From Streptomyces maremycinicus (GTDB lineage Bacteria > Actinomycetota > Actinomycetes > Streptomycetales > Streptomycetaceae), in the NCBI RefSeq assembly GCF_001184025.1, contig NZ_BBYG01000014.1:434001-498000 (forward strand): a stretch of 64,000 bases of DNA, in the 5' to 3' direction. Below are positions 31,954 through 40,039 of this stretch, piece after piece. How positions within the stretch are numbered: position 1 is the stretch's first letter; every line of letters starts with the position of its first letter. The position numbers were made by a program, and so were the translations under genes. The notes under the pieces were generated by a model, which saw only the letters and a program-made list of their open reading frames with translations, made no database searches and was not told the origin of the DNA.

Positions 31954-32016
31954 GCGCGGTCTCGGCCCGCGTATGCGCGGTCTCGGCCCCCGTCTGCGCG
32001 GTTTCGGCCCCCGTCT
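31954..32016. repeat. three 21-bp tandem repeats
   Basis: Units at 31954-31974, 31975-31995 and 31996-32016, each GCGCGGTCTCGGCCCCCGTCT or within a few changes of it. A 21-base step keeps frame, but neither strand gives a protein with normal codon use. Confidence 0.85.
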
Positions 32017-32066
32017 GCGGGGTGATGCGCCGGACATGCCCTAGGTCGCGAGGCCGAGGAGCGGTC

Positions 32067-32106
32067 GACCATCGTCCGAGGCCCGGTCGGGACCATCGTC
32101 CGAGGC
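32067..32106. repeat. 16-bp direct repeat
   Basis: GACCATCGTCCGAGGC occurs at 32067-32082 and again at 32091-32106, a 24-base step, just upstream of the PNPOx-like gene (ATG at 32140). The two copies could be activator or repressor half-sites on one face of the DNA, or simple duplication debris. Confidence 0.75.
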
Positions 32107-32139
32107 GCGGGTTGCGCCGGCGCCGGTAGCGTCCCGGCC

Positions 32140-32598
32140 ATGAAGATCACGGACCCGCCGCGCACCCCGGCGCAGCGCAGACAGGAGCTGCTGGCCCGGC
32201 TGGACGACGAAGCCGACATCTGGGTGGCCACGGCGGACCGGGAGGGAGAGCCGTGTCTCGTCGCGCTGTGGTTCGTCCGGTACGGCGAGCACATCTGGCT
32301 GGCCACCCGCCTGACCAACCCCACCGGTCGCAACCTCCGGGAGGGCGGCCGGGCCCGTCTGGCCCTCGGGGACACACGGGACGTGGTTCTCGTCGACGGC
32401 GAGGTCGAGACGTACTCACGGGAGGAGGTACCGGAGGCGCCCGCCCGGGCGTTCCTGGCGAAGACGGGCTGGGACCCGGGCCGGGACGGCGCGTCCTACG
32501 CCTATTTCCGGGTGCGGCCGGTCGCGGTGCAGGCGTGGCGCGGGGCACAAGAGCTGCCCGGGCGCCATCTGATGCGGGACGGGGTGTGGGTCGTGTAG
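32140..32598 (+). CDS. pyridoxamine-phosphate-oxidase-fold flavin/F420 protein
   Basis: 152 residues with the split beta-barrel pattern: ELLARLDDEADIWVATADREGEPCLVALWFVRYGEHIWLATRLTNPTGRNLREG, LVDGEVETYSREEVP, and the C-terminal FRVRPVAVQAWRGAQELPGR. This is the small PNPOx-like group that in actinobacteria often binds F420 or FMN (the Rv3369-like type). The reaction is unknown. It ends facing an aldo/keto reductase gene across a repeat-rich gap. Confidence 0.85.
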   Translation: MKITDPPRTPAQRRQELLARLDDEADIWVATADREGEPCLVALWFVRYGEHIWLATRLTNPTGRNLREGGRARLALGDTRDVVLVDGEVETYSREEVPEAPARAFLAKTGWDPGRDGASYAYFRVRPVAVQAWRGAQELPGRHLMRDGVWVV

Positions 32599-32627
32599 GT
32601 GGACGGGGCAGGCGATGTGCGGGCTGG

Positions 32628-32740
32628 CGGGCGGCGGTGTGCCGGCCGCTCGACGGTGGCGTCGGGCGGCGGAGTGCCGCCGGTCGACGGCGGTGTGCCC
32701 GCTGCCGGGCGGCGGGGTGCCGGCCGCTCGACGGCGACGT
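32628..32740. repeat. three imperfect 35-bp GC-rich repeats
   Basis: Copies at 32628-32662, 32663-32697 and 32706-32740, each starting CGGGCGGCGG and containing GTGCCGGCCGCTCGACGG or a close variant. They fill the gap between two convergent genes. A 35-base step does not keep reading frame, so they are non-coding; they may form alternative hairpins that end transcription from both sides. Confidence 0.75.
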
Positions 32741-32855
32741 ACCAGCCGCTCGCCCGGCCCGCCGATCCGCCGATCCGCCCTGGCTGTCGGCCCGTCGGCT
32801 CTCCGTTCCGCCGTCCTGACGGCTCTCCCTCCGGCTGCCGCCGCCCCCCCTCCGA

Positions 32856-33776
32856 TCAGTTCTCCGGCTGCGTGCCCGTGTCGTGGTGGGCGGCGTTCAG
32901 GCGGTGGAGGTCCTCGGTCGTGAGGCGCAGTGCGCCCGCCGCGACGTTCTCCGTGAGGTGTCCAGGGTTTCCGGTGCCCGGGATGGCGAGCACCTGAGGC
33001 CCCTGGGCGAGGGTCCAGGCGAGGCGGACGGCGGCGGGCGTGGTGCCGTGGGCGCGGGCGACGGCGAGGACCGCCTCGTCGTGGGCGGTGGTGGCGCCCT
33101 GGGCTCCTCCGTCGCCCGCGATGGCGAAGAACGGCACGAAGGCGATGCCCTGTTCGCCGCAGACGCGCAGGAGTTCCTCGGTCCGCGGGGCGTGGTGACC
33201 GAGACCGTAGCGGTTCTGCACGCTGACGACGGGGGCGATGGCCTGCGCCTCGGCGAGATGGCGGGGCTCGACGTCGGAGACGCCGAGGTGGCGGACCAGT
33301 CCGGCGGTGCGCAGCTCGGCGAGGGCGCCGAAGTGCTCGGCGATCGAGTCCTGGCGCATCCGGCGCAGGTACACCAGGTCGAGGTGGTCGCGGCCGAGCT
33401 GGCGCAGGTTCTCCTCCACGTGACCGCGCAGGTCCTCGGGGCGGGCCGAGGTGCCCCACTCCCCCGACCAGTCGCGGAACGGGCCGACCTTGGTGGCGAT
33501 GAGCAGGTCCTCGGGGTACGGGGAGAGCGCGCTGTTGATCAGCTCGTTGGCCGAGCGCAGGGCGGAGAAGTAGAAGGCGGCGGTGTCGATGTGGTTGACG
33601 CCGAGTTCGATCGCCTCGCGCAGGACGGCGATCGACCGGCCGCGGTCGCTCGGCGTGCCGAGGTGGAAGGCCGCGCTGCCGGTCAGCCGCATCGCGCCGA
33701 AGCCGATGCGGCCGACCGTCAGGCCGCCGATGTCCCAGGTGCCCGCGGCGTCCGCGGTGATCGTTGCGGGGGTCAT
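32856..33776 (-). CDS. aldo/keto reductase (oxidoreductase group lacking the usual catalytic His)
   Basis: 306 residues from the ATG at 33776. D64 and Y69 are in HIDTAAFYFSALRSANELI and K96 in IATKVGPF. Where most family members have a His (LLHRP), this one reads DLVYLRRM, so the catalytic His is replaced. That is common in the Streptomyces oxidoreductase branch that it resembles. The cofactor segment GPQVLAIPGTGNPGHLTENV is present. Substrate unknown. Confidence 0.88.
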   Translation of the reverse strand: MTPATITADAAGTWDIGGLTVGRIGFGAMRLTGSAAFHLGTPSDRGRSIAVLREAIELGVNHIDTAAFYFSALRSANELINSALSPYPEDLLIATKVGPFRDWSGEWGTSARPEDLRGHVEENLRQLGRDHLDLVYLRRMRQDSIAEHFGALAELRTAGLVRHLGVSDVEPRHLAEAQAIAPVVSVQNRYGLGHHAPRTEELLRVCGEQGIAFVPFFAIAGDGGAQGATTAHDEAVLAVARAHGTTPAAVRLAWTLAQGPQVLAIPGTGNPGHLTENVAAGALRLTTEDLHRLNAAHHDTGTQPEN

Positions 33777-33825
33777 CCGGGCAGTCTCGCACGCGCCGCC
33801 ACACCGGTTACGAGCCCGCGGCCTC

Positions 33826-34689
33826 TCAACAGGCCACGGTCTCCTCGCACTTGCGCAGCGCCTCCTGAACGTCGCGGCTCCAGTGCCGGGCCGTGCGCGG
33901 GGTCGCCGAGGACACGGTGTGCACGGCCGGCTCCCGGCGTTCGGGCAGCGCGCCGGACCGGGCGCGCCGGCGTTCCCCGGCGGCCGGGGTGCCGCGGGCG
34001 ACGACCTCCTCGACGATCTCGGCCAGATCACCGTCGGGGAGCGGGAGTTCGAGGTCGTCGTCGACGAAGCCGACCACGGCCGGCACGTACTCGACCAGCG
34101 CCCGCAACGCCCTGGGCAGCCCTCTGCCGCCGCGCCGCAGACCACTGAGCACGTGCAGCGCAGTGGCGATCTCCAGTTCGGTGGCCTCGCGGCTCAGCGT
34201 GGCGGGGGTGATCTCCGTGTGGCGCAGCCACCAGTCGGCCTCCTCGTCCTCGCCCATCGAGCGGTGGTGGAGGTAGAGGCAGTACGAGGAGACGGTGTCC
34301 GAGGCGCCGGCGCCGTACTGCCACCAGAAGCGGGCGCTGTCCTCACAGTCGGCCAGGTACAGCAGGCTGCCGAGGATCCGTGCGCCGCAGGGCTCGGGCA
34401 GTGAGCTGCCGAGGAAGTTGCCGAGGCCCTCGAGTGCCCCGGTGCGGGTCAGCAGCGCCTCGCAGAGTGCACGCAGGTCCCGTGCGGCCGGGTGCACCCG
34501 TGCGGGTCGGCGGGCCGCCGCGGCGCGCTGCGGGCACACCCGCGCCGTGGGCCCGTCGGGGCCGCCCGCCGCCACCCGGGCGGCGATCCGGGCCTCGGCG
34601 GCCTCGATGTCCGCGCGGGTGCAGGGGGCCGTGGGGACGAGCCGCGCCCCGGCCAGCAGGGTGTCGATGTCGCTCACGTCGAAGGTCAT
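33826..34689 (-). CDS. conserved partner protein of an ECF sigma factor, function unknown
   Basis: 287 residues, overlapping the sigma gene stop by four bases (ATGA), so coupled to it. I do not recognise a named family. Residues 1-60 look helical and basic. The middle has cysteines and aromatic residues (YLADCEDSARFWWQYGAGASDTVSSYCLYLHHRS), and the C-terminal third is acidic, then Arg-rich, ending EETVAC. There is no membrane segment. It is most likely a regulator or effector of the sigma factor, but it lacks the usual zinc anti-sigma motif. Confidence 0.7.
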   Translation of the reverse strand: MTFDVSDIDTLLAGARLVPTAPCTRADIEAAEARIAARVAAGGPDGPTARVCPQRAAAARRPARVHPAARDLRALCEALLTRTGALEGLGNFLGSSLPEPCGARILGSLLYLADCEDSARFWWQYGAGASDTVSSYCLYLHHRSMGEDEEADWWLRHTEITPATLSREATELEIATALHVLSGLRRGGRGLPRALRALVEYVPAVVGFVDDDLELPLPDGDLAEIVEEVVARGTPAAGERRRARSGALPERREPAVHTVSSATPRTARHWSRDVQEALRKCEETVAC

Positions 34690-35252
34690 GACCGCTCCGC
34701 CTCCTCCTCGGCGCACGATGTGTAGATCTCCCGCAGCCGGCGTTTGGCGTAGCGTTCGGTGGAACGCACGCCGGCCTCGGTGATCCCCAACTGGAACGCC
34801 ACGTCGGCGGTGCTGTACCCCTCGCAGTAGCGCAGCCGGATGACGTCCCGCTGGCGCTCGGGGAGGGCGGAGATCGCCCGGAACAGCCGCAGGTTCTGCT
34901 CGATCACCTCGAAGGCGTCCTCGGCGCCCTGGAGGGTGACCGTCTCGAAGACGGCCGTGTCCATCAGCGTGGCGCGCCGGCCCCGGGCCCGGGCGTGGTC
35001 GACGACGCGGTTCTTCATCACGCGCCAGGCGTAGGCGGCGGGGTTCTCGGCGCTGAGTATCCGCGGCCACTGCCGGGCGAGTTGGACGAACGCCTCGTCC
35101 ACGGCCTCCTCGGCGTCCGCGCGGCAGCGCAGACAGCGCTCGGCCTCGCGGACGTAGCGCGGCCGGTGCATCTGGTGGAAGGCGCTGAAGTCCAGGGGCA
35201 GTTTCTCCGGCGCCCGTGGGTTTCCCGCGGGTCGCAACTCCTCCTGGGTCAC
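34686..35252 (-). CDS. ECF-like sigma-70 family factor
   Basis: 188 residues. Region 2 is at about 30-95 (RYVREAERCLRCRADAEEAVDEAFVQLARQWPRI, then NPAAYAWRVMKNRVVDHARARG) and region 4 at about 125-180 (LPERQRDVIRLRYCEGYSTADVAFQLGITEAGVRSTERYAKRRLREI). It overlaps genes on both sides by four bases: the 54-residue gene upstream and the 287-residue gene downstream. This is a compact three-gene signalling operon, and its control is not evident. Confidence 0.9.
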   Translation of the reverse strand: MTQEELRPAGNPRAPEKLPLDFSAFHQMHRPRYVREAERCLRCRADAEEAVDEAFVQLARQWPRILSAENPAAYAWRVMKNRVVDHARARGRRATLMDTAVFETVTLQGAEDAFEVIEQNLRLFRAISALPERQRDVIRLRYCEGYSTADVAFQLGITEAGVRSTERYAKRRLREIYTSCAEEEAERS

Positions 35253-35413
35253 CGATCGCCTCCCGGGAGCCGGTGGTCCATCTCCCGGACGCCCATCCGC
35301 ACGAGGGCGGCGACGGACCGGCGTGCGAGGGCGAGGACACCGGGCCCGAAGACCCGGAGGGCTAGCACGGACAACGCCACGTCGCGGGCGAGCTGTTCGA
35401 ACTGGTCGTTCAC
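35249..35413 (-). CDS. 54-residue protein opening the ECF sigma operon
   Basis: From the GTG at 35413, with GAAGGG just upstream; the frame can be extended to 35467 but the extra part looks like leader. NDQFEQLARDVALSVLALRVF, then GPGVLALARRSVAALVRMGV, could be two short amphipathic or membrane-touching helices. Its stop overlaps the sigma start (ATGA). A hairpin GGACC-N4-GGTCC at 35414-35427 abuts its start codon. Function unknown; it may couple translation of the sigma factor. Confidence 0.6.
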   Translation of the reverse strand: MNDQFEQLARDVALSVLALRVFGPGVLALARRSVAALVRMGVREMDHRLPGGDR

Positions 35414-35673
35414 GGACCCTTCGGTCCTTCCGTTGGCTGTGCGGGGCTCAGGGACCCCGGAAGGCATCGGTCACACCTTCTGCCTCCACGGCGTCCGGCG
35501 GTGCCGTTTCGTGCACTCCGGATTCGAATGTCCGATGGAATTGGCCGTTTCGGACTACGGACCGTGCCGTTCCGGGCTAATACCCGTTCCCTGACTGCCG
35601 CTCGGTGGGCTACTTCCGCTCACTCACGTCCGTTTTCGCCCGCTCGCGCCCGCTGCGCGTGTTGTGCCGCCGC

Positions 35674-36999
35674 TCAGCGCAGCGGCTTGTCCAGCACCGC
35701 CTTGCGGTGGCTGAACGTCTCGATGGACCAGCGGCCGTGGTAGTTGCCCATGCCGCTCTCCCCGACCCCGCCGAACGGCAGGTCGGAGACGGTCAGATGG
35801 GCGAGCGGCAGGCCGTAGCCGAGGCCGCCGGAGGAGGTCTCGGCGGCGATCCGGCCCCGGGTGTCGCCGGACTCGCTGAAGACGTAGAGGGCGAGGGGCT
35901 TGTCGCGGTCGTTGATGAACGCGATCGCCTCGTCCAGGCCGTCGACGGTGACGATCGGCAGGATCGGGCCGAAGATCTCCTCCCGCATCACGGGCGACCC
36001 GGGGTCGACGTCGGCGAGGACGGTGGGCGCGAGGTACTTGTCCGTGCGGTCACTGCCGCCGCCGACCACGATCCGCCCGGAGTCGAGCAGGGCGGCGAGC
36101 CGGTCGAAGTGACGCTCGTTGATGATGTGGCCGTAGGCGTCCGAGGCCTGCGGGTCGGTCCCGTAGAGCGTCTCGACCGCGTGGGCCAGCAGGGGTTCGA
36201 GGGCGGCGGCCGTCTCGGGGTCGGTGAGGACGTAGTCGGGGGCGACGCAGGTCTGGCCGGCGTTGAGGAACTTGCCGCGGGCCAACCGGTCGGCGACGAC
36301 GGAGAGATCGACGTCGCGGTCGACGAACGCCGGTGACTTGCCGCCGAGTTCGAGGGTGACCGGGGTGAGGTGCTCGGCCGCGGCACGCAGGACGACGCGG
36401 CCGACGGTGCCGTTGCCGGTGTAGAAGATGTGGTCGAAGCGCTCGGCCAGCAGGGCGGTGGTCTCCGGGATCCCGCCCTCGACGACGGCGACCGCGTCGG
36501 TGTCGAGATACGCCGGCAGCAGGCGGGCCAGCGCGGCGGAGGTGGCGGGCGCGAGCTCGCTGGGCTTGACGACCACCGTGTTCCCGGCGGCGAGCGCGCC
36601 GACCAGCGGGGCGAGCAGGAGCTGCGCGGGGTAGTTCCAGGGCGCGATGACCAGGACCACGCCGAGCGGGTCGACCTGCGTCCACGCGGTGGCGTCGGCA
36701 CCGAGGTGGGCCGGGACCGGCGCGGACTCGGGGCGCAGCCAGGCGTCCAGGTGGTCGAGGGTGTGGTCGATCTCGCGGACCGTGAAGTCGATCTCGGTGC
36801 GGTATGCCTCGGTGGAGCTCTTGCCCAGGTCGGCGTGGAGGGCGTCGGCCAGGTCGGCGCTCCGCTCGGTGAGCAGCTCACGCAGGCGGCGCAGCTGCCC
36901 GGTGCGCCAGGCGACGGGCTTGGTGCGGCCGGTGCGGAAGGTGGCGCGCAGCCGGGCCACGACGTCGGCGGGCTGCTCGGGTGTGGCGGGGGTGGTCAC
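35674..36999 (-). CDS. aldehyde dehydrogenase (class 3-like)
   Basis: 441 residues from the GTG at 36999 (GAGG five bases before). The length and features match ALDH3-type enzymes that oxidise fatty or aromatic aldehydes with NAD(P)+: the Asn of VIAPWNYPAQLLLAPL, VVVKPSELAPATS, the NAD turn FYTGNGTVGR, the general base in TLELGGKSP and the catalytic Cys in LNAGQTCVAPDYVL. EEIFGPILPI and SDLPFGGVGESGMGNYHG close the domain. An AT-rich promoter region lies just upstream. Confidence 0.95.
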   Translation of the reverse strand: MTTPATPEQPADVVARLRATFRTGRTKPVAWRTGQLRRLRELLTERSADLADALHADLGKSSTEAYRTEIDFTVREIDHTLDHLDAWLRPESAPVPAHLGADATAWTQVDPLGVVLVIAPWNYPAQLLLAPLVGALAAGNTVVVKPSELAPATSAALARLLPAYLDTDAVAVVEGGIPETTALLAERFDHIFYTGNGTVGRVVLRAAAEHLTPVTLELGGKSPAFVDRDVDLSVVADRLARGKFLNAGQTCVAPDYVLTDPETAAALEPLLAHAVETLYGTDPQASDAYGHIINERHFDRLAALLDSGRIVVGGGSDRTDKYLAPTVLADVDPGSPVMREEIFGPILPIVTVDGLDEAIAFINDRDKPLALYVFSESGDTRGRIAAETSSGGLGYGLPLAHLTVSDLPFGGVGESGMGNYHGRWSIETFSHRKAVLDKPLR

Positions 37000-37080
37000 G
37001 GTGCCTCGCTGGGGTGCGCGGGCCTCGCGGCCCTGGGGTCTCGGTGCGAGCGGTCGGCTCGCTCTCGGCACGAGCGGCAG

Positions 37081-37120
37081 CTCGATGTATATGCCAACCT
37101 TTCATGCACCAAAATACATT
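37081..37120 (-). promoter_or_regulatory. AT-rich promoter/operator of the aldehyde dehydrogenase gene
   Basis: A short AT-rich island in very GC-rich DNA. On the minus strand TTGGTG, a 15-base spacer and TATACA make a plausible promoter about 90 bases before the GTG. ATGTAT (37085-37090) and ATACAT (37114-37119) are inverted half-sites 35 bases apart end to end, and ATGCCAACC/ATGCACC inside look like imperfect direct repeats. A repressor site is likely; no regulator gene adjoins. Confidence 0.45.
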
Positions 37121-37134
37121 CCCCGCGGCGCCGA

Positions 37135-38334
37135 CTACTCCCCCGCCTGTTCGGTGAGGGCGCGTCCGCGTCCGTCCAGGAAGGCCCGTTCCGCCGGATT
37201 CCCGCTCAGCGCGAGGGCCGCCCGGTAGGCTTCCGCGGCCTCGGTGAGCCGGTCCAGGCGGCGCAGCAGGTCGGCGCGGACCGCGTGCCAGACGTGGTAG
37301 CCGTCGAGGGCCAGTGCGTCGACGAGGTCGAGGGCCCGGGCCGGGCCTTCCGTCTCCGCCACGGCCACGGCCCGGTTCAGCGCCACCACCGGGCTCGGGG
37401 CGAGTGCCATGAGCTGGTCGTACAGGCGCAGGATCTGCCGCCAGTCGGTGTCGGCGGCGCTCGGCGCGTCGCTGTGCACGGCCTGGATCGCGGCCTGGAT
37501 CTGGTACGGCCCCGGCCGGTCCCGGCGCAGACAGCGGCGGACCAGCGTCTGTCCCTCGGCGACGAGGTCCCGGTCCCAGCGGCCGCGGTCCTGCTCGGGC
37601 AGCGGTACGAGCGTGCCGTCGGCGTCCACCCGCGCGCTCCGGCGGGAGTGCACGAGCAGCATCAGCGCGAGCAGTCCGGTGGCCTCGGGCTCGTCCGGCA
37701 TCAGCTCGGTGAGGAGCCGGCCGAGGCGCAGGGCCTCCGCGCACAGGCCCGGGTCACCCCCGTAACCCTCGTTGAAGATCAGGTAGACGACGGCGAGCAC
37801 GCCGTCGAGCCGGTCGGGCAGGTCGGCGTCGCGCGGCACGCGGTACGGGATCCGCGCGTCCCGGATCTTCGCCTTGGCGCGGACCAGCCGCTGCGCCATG
37901 GTCGGCTCGGGGACGAGGAAGGCGCGGGCGAGCTGTGCGGTGGTGAGTCCGCCGAGCAGGCGCAGGGTCAGGGCGACCCGCGCCCGCGGGGCCAGGGCGG
38001 GGTGGCAGCAGGTGAAGATCAGACGGAGCCGGTCGTCGCGCACGGGGCCCTCCTCCACGGGCGGTTCGGTGGCGTACAGCAGGACGGCCTCGGCGTGCCG
38101 GGCGTCCCGGGAGGACTCCCGGCGCAGCCGGTCGATCGCCCGGTTGCGGGCGGTGGTGATGATCCAGCCGGCCGGGCTCGGCGGCACGCCGGTCCGCGGC
38201 CAGCGCGCGACGGCGGTGGTGAAGGCGTCCTGGACCGCCTCCTCGGCGAGGTCGATGTCGCCGAGCAGGCGGACCAGCACGGCGACGGCCCGGCCGTACT
38301 CCGCGCGGAAGGCGGCCTCGACGTCGAGGGGCAT
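37135..38334 (-). CDS. ECF42-type RNA polymerase sigma factor with C-terminal TPR-like extension
   Basis: 399 residues, twice the size of ordinary ECF factors. Region 2 (DIDLAEEAVQDAFTTAVARWPR, then AGWIITTARNRAIDRLRRE) and region 4 (LGGLTTAQLARAFLVPEPTMAQRLVRAKAKI) fill the first 190 residues. The rest is the helical extension typical of the ECF42 group (LIFNEGYGGDPGLCAEALRLGRLLTELMPDEPEATGLLALMLL). ECF42 factors have no anti-sigma factor; the extension controls them, and they are tied to DGPF/YCII proteins. Its start overlaps the stop of exactly such a gene (TGATG). Confidence 0.93.
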   Translation of the reverse strand: MPLDVEAAFRAEYGRAVAVLVRLLGDIDLAEEAVQDAFTTAVARWPRTGVPPSPAGWIITTARNRAIDRLRRESSRDARHAEAVLLYATEPPVEEGPVRDDRLRLIFTCCHPALAPRARVALTLRLLGGLTTAQLARAFLVPEPTMAQRLVRAKAKIRDARIPYRVPRDADLPDRLDGVLAVVYLIFNEGYGGDPGLCAEALRLGRLLTELMPDEPEATGLLALMLLVHSRRSARVDADGTLVPLPEQDRGRWDRDLVAEGQTLVRRCLRRDRPGPYQIQAAIQAVHSDAPSAADTDWRQILRLYDQLMALAPSPVVALNRAVAVAETEGPARALDLVDALALDGYHVWHAVRADLLRRLDRLTEAAEAYRAALALSGNPAERAFLDGRGRALTEQAGE

Positions 38335-38684
38335 CAGGCCTCGCCCATGAACGGACGCACCTCGACGGGAAGGGTGGTGGCCCAGGTCGCCCGCCGGCCC
38401 CAGTGCAGGGCGGCGTCCAGGTCCGGCGCCTTGATCAGGCAGATCCCGCCGAGGTACTCCTTGCCCTCGGCGTACGGGCCGTCGGTGACGAGGACGTCGT
38501 CACCGTCCGGCCGCAGCACGGTGGCCGTCTCCGGGCCGTGCAGTCCCCCGGCGAAGACCCAGGCGTCGGCCTCGCGCAGTTCCCGGTGGAACGTCTCGAG
38601 GTTGCGGCCGATCTCCGCCATCCCCTCGGCCGACGGGGGTTCGCCGTCGGTGGGCGTGATCACGCTGAGCAGGTAGTACTTCAT
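38334..38684 (-). CDS. YCII/DGPF-domain protein
   Basis: 116 residues from the ATG at 38684. The family signature is VTDGPYAEGKEYLGGICLI, followed by DLDAALHWGRRATWATTLPVEVRPF. Such proteins have a ferredoxin-like fold and no proven reaction. In ECF42 operons they are the conserved target and partner of the sigma factor. One-base overlap with the sigma gene downstream. Confidence 0.92.
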   Translation of the reverse strand: MKYYLLSVITPTDGEPPSAEGMAEIGRNLETFHRELREADAWVFAGGLHGPETATVLRPDGDDVLVTDGPYAEGKEYLGGICLIKAPDLDAALHWGRRATWATTLPVEVRPFMGEA

Positions 38685-38782
38685 GACGTCCTCCATGCGG
38701 TCGTGCCGTTGTGTCACCTCCTACACGAACGGCGGCCCCCCGGATCGACACCCCGCGCCGCGGAACCGGAAGAATCCCGCCC

Positions 38783-39814
38783 ATGACCGCACCGCATCCC
38801 CTCGTCACCCGCGCCCGCAGTCTCGCGGACGACCTCCTCGCCCCGCACGCCGAACAGGTGGACCAGGGCGAGGTCCCCGCGAGCCACCTCGCGGAGATCC
38901 GCCGCTCGGGCCTGCTCGGGCTGAACGCGCCACAGGAGTACGGCGGGGCCGCGGCGCCGGGTGCGGTGGTGCGCGAGACGACGGAGATCCTGGCCGGGGC
39001 GTGCTGCTCGACCTGGTTCGTGCAGGCACAGCACCACACACCCGTACTGACCCTGGCCGGGAACGAGGGCCCGGCGCGTGAGCGTCTGCTGGGGCCGCTG
39101 GCGACGGGTGAGCTGCTGTCGGGGGTCGCGTACGCGCATCTGCGGGCATATCCGCGTCGCCCCGTCCGGGTCACCCGGGAGCGGGGCGGCTGGCGCTTCG
39201 ACGGGACGGTCCCCTGGTACACGGGGTGGGGCCTGAACGATGTGCTGCTGCTCGCGGGCGTCACCGACGCGGACGAGGTGCTGTTCGCCTTCACCGAGGC
39301 CCGGGAGCGGCCGGGACTGCGGCCGTCGGCCCCGCTGCGGCTCGCCGCGCTCACCGCGGCCCGCACGGTCTCCCTGGAACTGGACGGCCTGTGGCTCCCG
39401 GAGGACGCGGTCGCGCTGCGCACCCCGCACGGGCGCTGGTCGGCGGCGGACCGTCGCAGGACGGTGAACGCCAACCCGGCGGTCTTCGGTCTCACGGAGG
39501 CGGCCCTGTCCCTGCTCGACGAGGCGACGGCGGCCCCGCTGCGCGCCCGGCTCACCAAGGTCCGGAGCCGGGCCTACGCTCTGATGGACGGCGCGGCGCC
39601 CGAGGAACACCTGGCGGACCGGCTGGCCCTGCGGACACAGGCCCACGAGGTGATGCGGACGGCGACCACGGCAGCGGTGGTGACCGGTGGCGGCCGCTCC
39701 ATGCTGCTGACGAACAGGGCCCAGCGCTTGGCGCGGGAGGCCCTGTTCCTCATGGTCCAGGCCCAGACCCAGGAGTCACGGGCGGCTCACCTCGACGCAC
39801 TGACCGACGACTGA
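38783..39814 (+). CDS. acyl-CoA dehydrogenase-fold flavoprotein
   Basis: 343 residues from the ATG at 38783. LGLNAPQEYGGAAAPGAVVRETTEILAGACCSTWFVQAQHHTPV and GWRFDGTVPWYTGWGLNDVLLLAG correspond to the N-terminal and middle beta domains of the acyl-CoA dehydrogenase fold. The C-terminal helical domain is present, but the catalytic Glu segment is not clear. It may belong to the flavin-dependent monooxygenase branch (DszC-like) rather than a true beta-oxidation enzyme. It faces the ssu operon, whose enzymes use the same fold. Confidence 0.82.
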   Translation: MTAPHPLVTRARSLADDLLAPHAEQVDQGEVPASHLAEIRRSGLLGLNAPQEYGGAAAPGAVVRETTEILAGACCSTWFVQAQHHTPVLTLAGNEGPARERLLGPLATGELLSGVAYAHLRAYPRRPVRVTRERGGWRFDGTVPWYTGWGLNDVLLLAGVTDADEVLFAFTEARERPGLRPSAPLRLAALTAARTVSLELDGLWLPEDAVALRTPHGRWSAADRRRTVNANPAVFGLTEAALSLLDEATAAPLRARLTKVRSRAYALMDGAAPEEHLADRLALRTQAHEVMRTATTAAVVTGGGRSMLLTNRAQRLAREALFLMVQAQTQESRAAHLDALTDD

Positions 39815-40039
39815 GGGGCCACGCCCGCACCTCCGTGTCACCGGTCGGCCGCCCGCCCGGGTGCCGGCTCCGGCGATGCGGCGAGGAGGGGCTCGAGCAG
39901 GCCGGGACGGCTGCGGTAGAACGCACCGGCGCCGGATCCGGGGGGCGCACCGGGCGAGGACCGCGCTGACGGTCGGGGGGACACGGGCGCCCGATCGTCA
40001 CCCGGGCGGGTCACGCTGTGCCGCCGCGCGGAGGACCGC

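Larger units (their letters stand above)
31811..32139. other. intergenic region with operator and short tandem repeats
   Basis: 329 bases between two divergent genes. No real gene is seen; small frames here translate only into repeat-derived peptides. From left to right it holds the palindrome at 31865-31882, three 21-base repeats at 31954-32016 and a 16-base direct repeat at 32067-32106. The PNPOx-like gene that follows has no obvious ribosome-binding site. Confidence 0.6.

Noticed and set aside
31344..32740. Possible CRISPR array from clustered short repeats
   Set aside because: Units are 12, 21, 24 and 35 bases, directly adjacent or without unique spacers of constant length, and no cas genes are present.
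39815..40039. Possible gene remnant between the acyl-CoA dehydrogenase-like gene and ssuD
   Set aside because: A minus-strand frame gives a plausible short peptide (AGAFYRSRPGLLEPLLA) but no start, no extension and no recognisable family.
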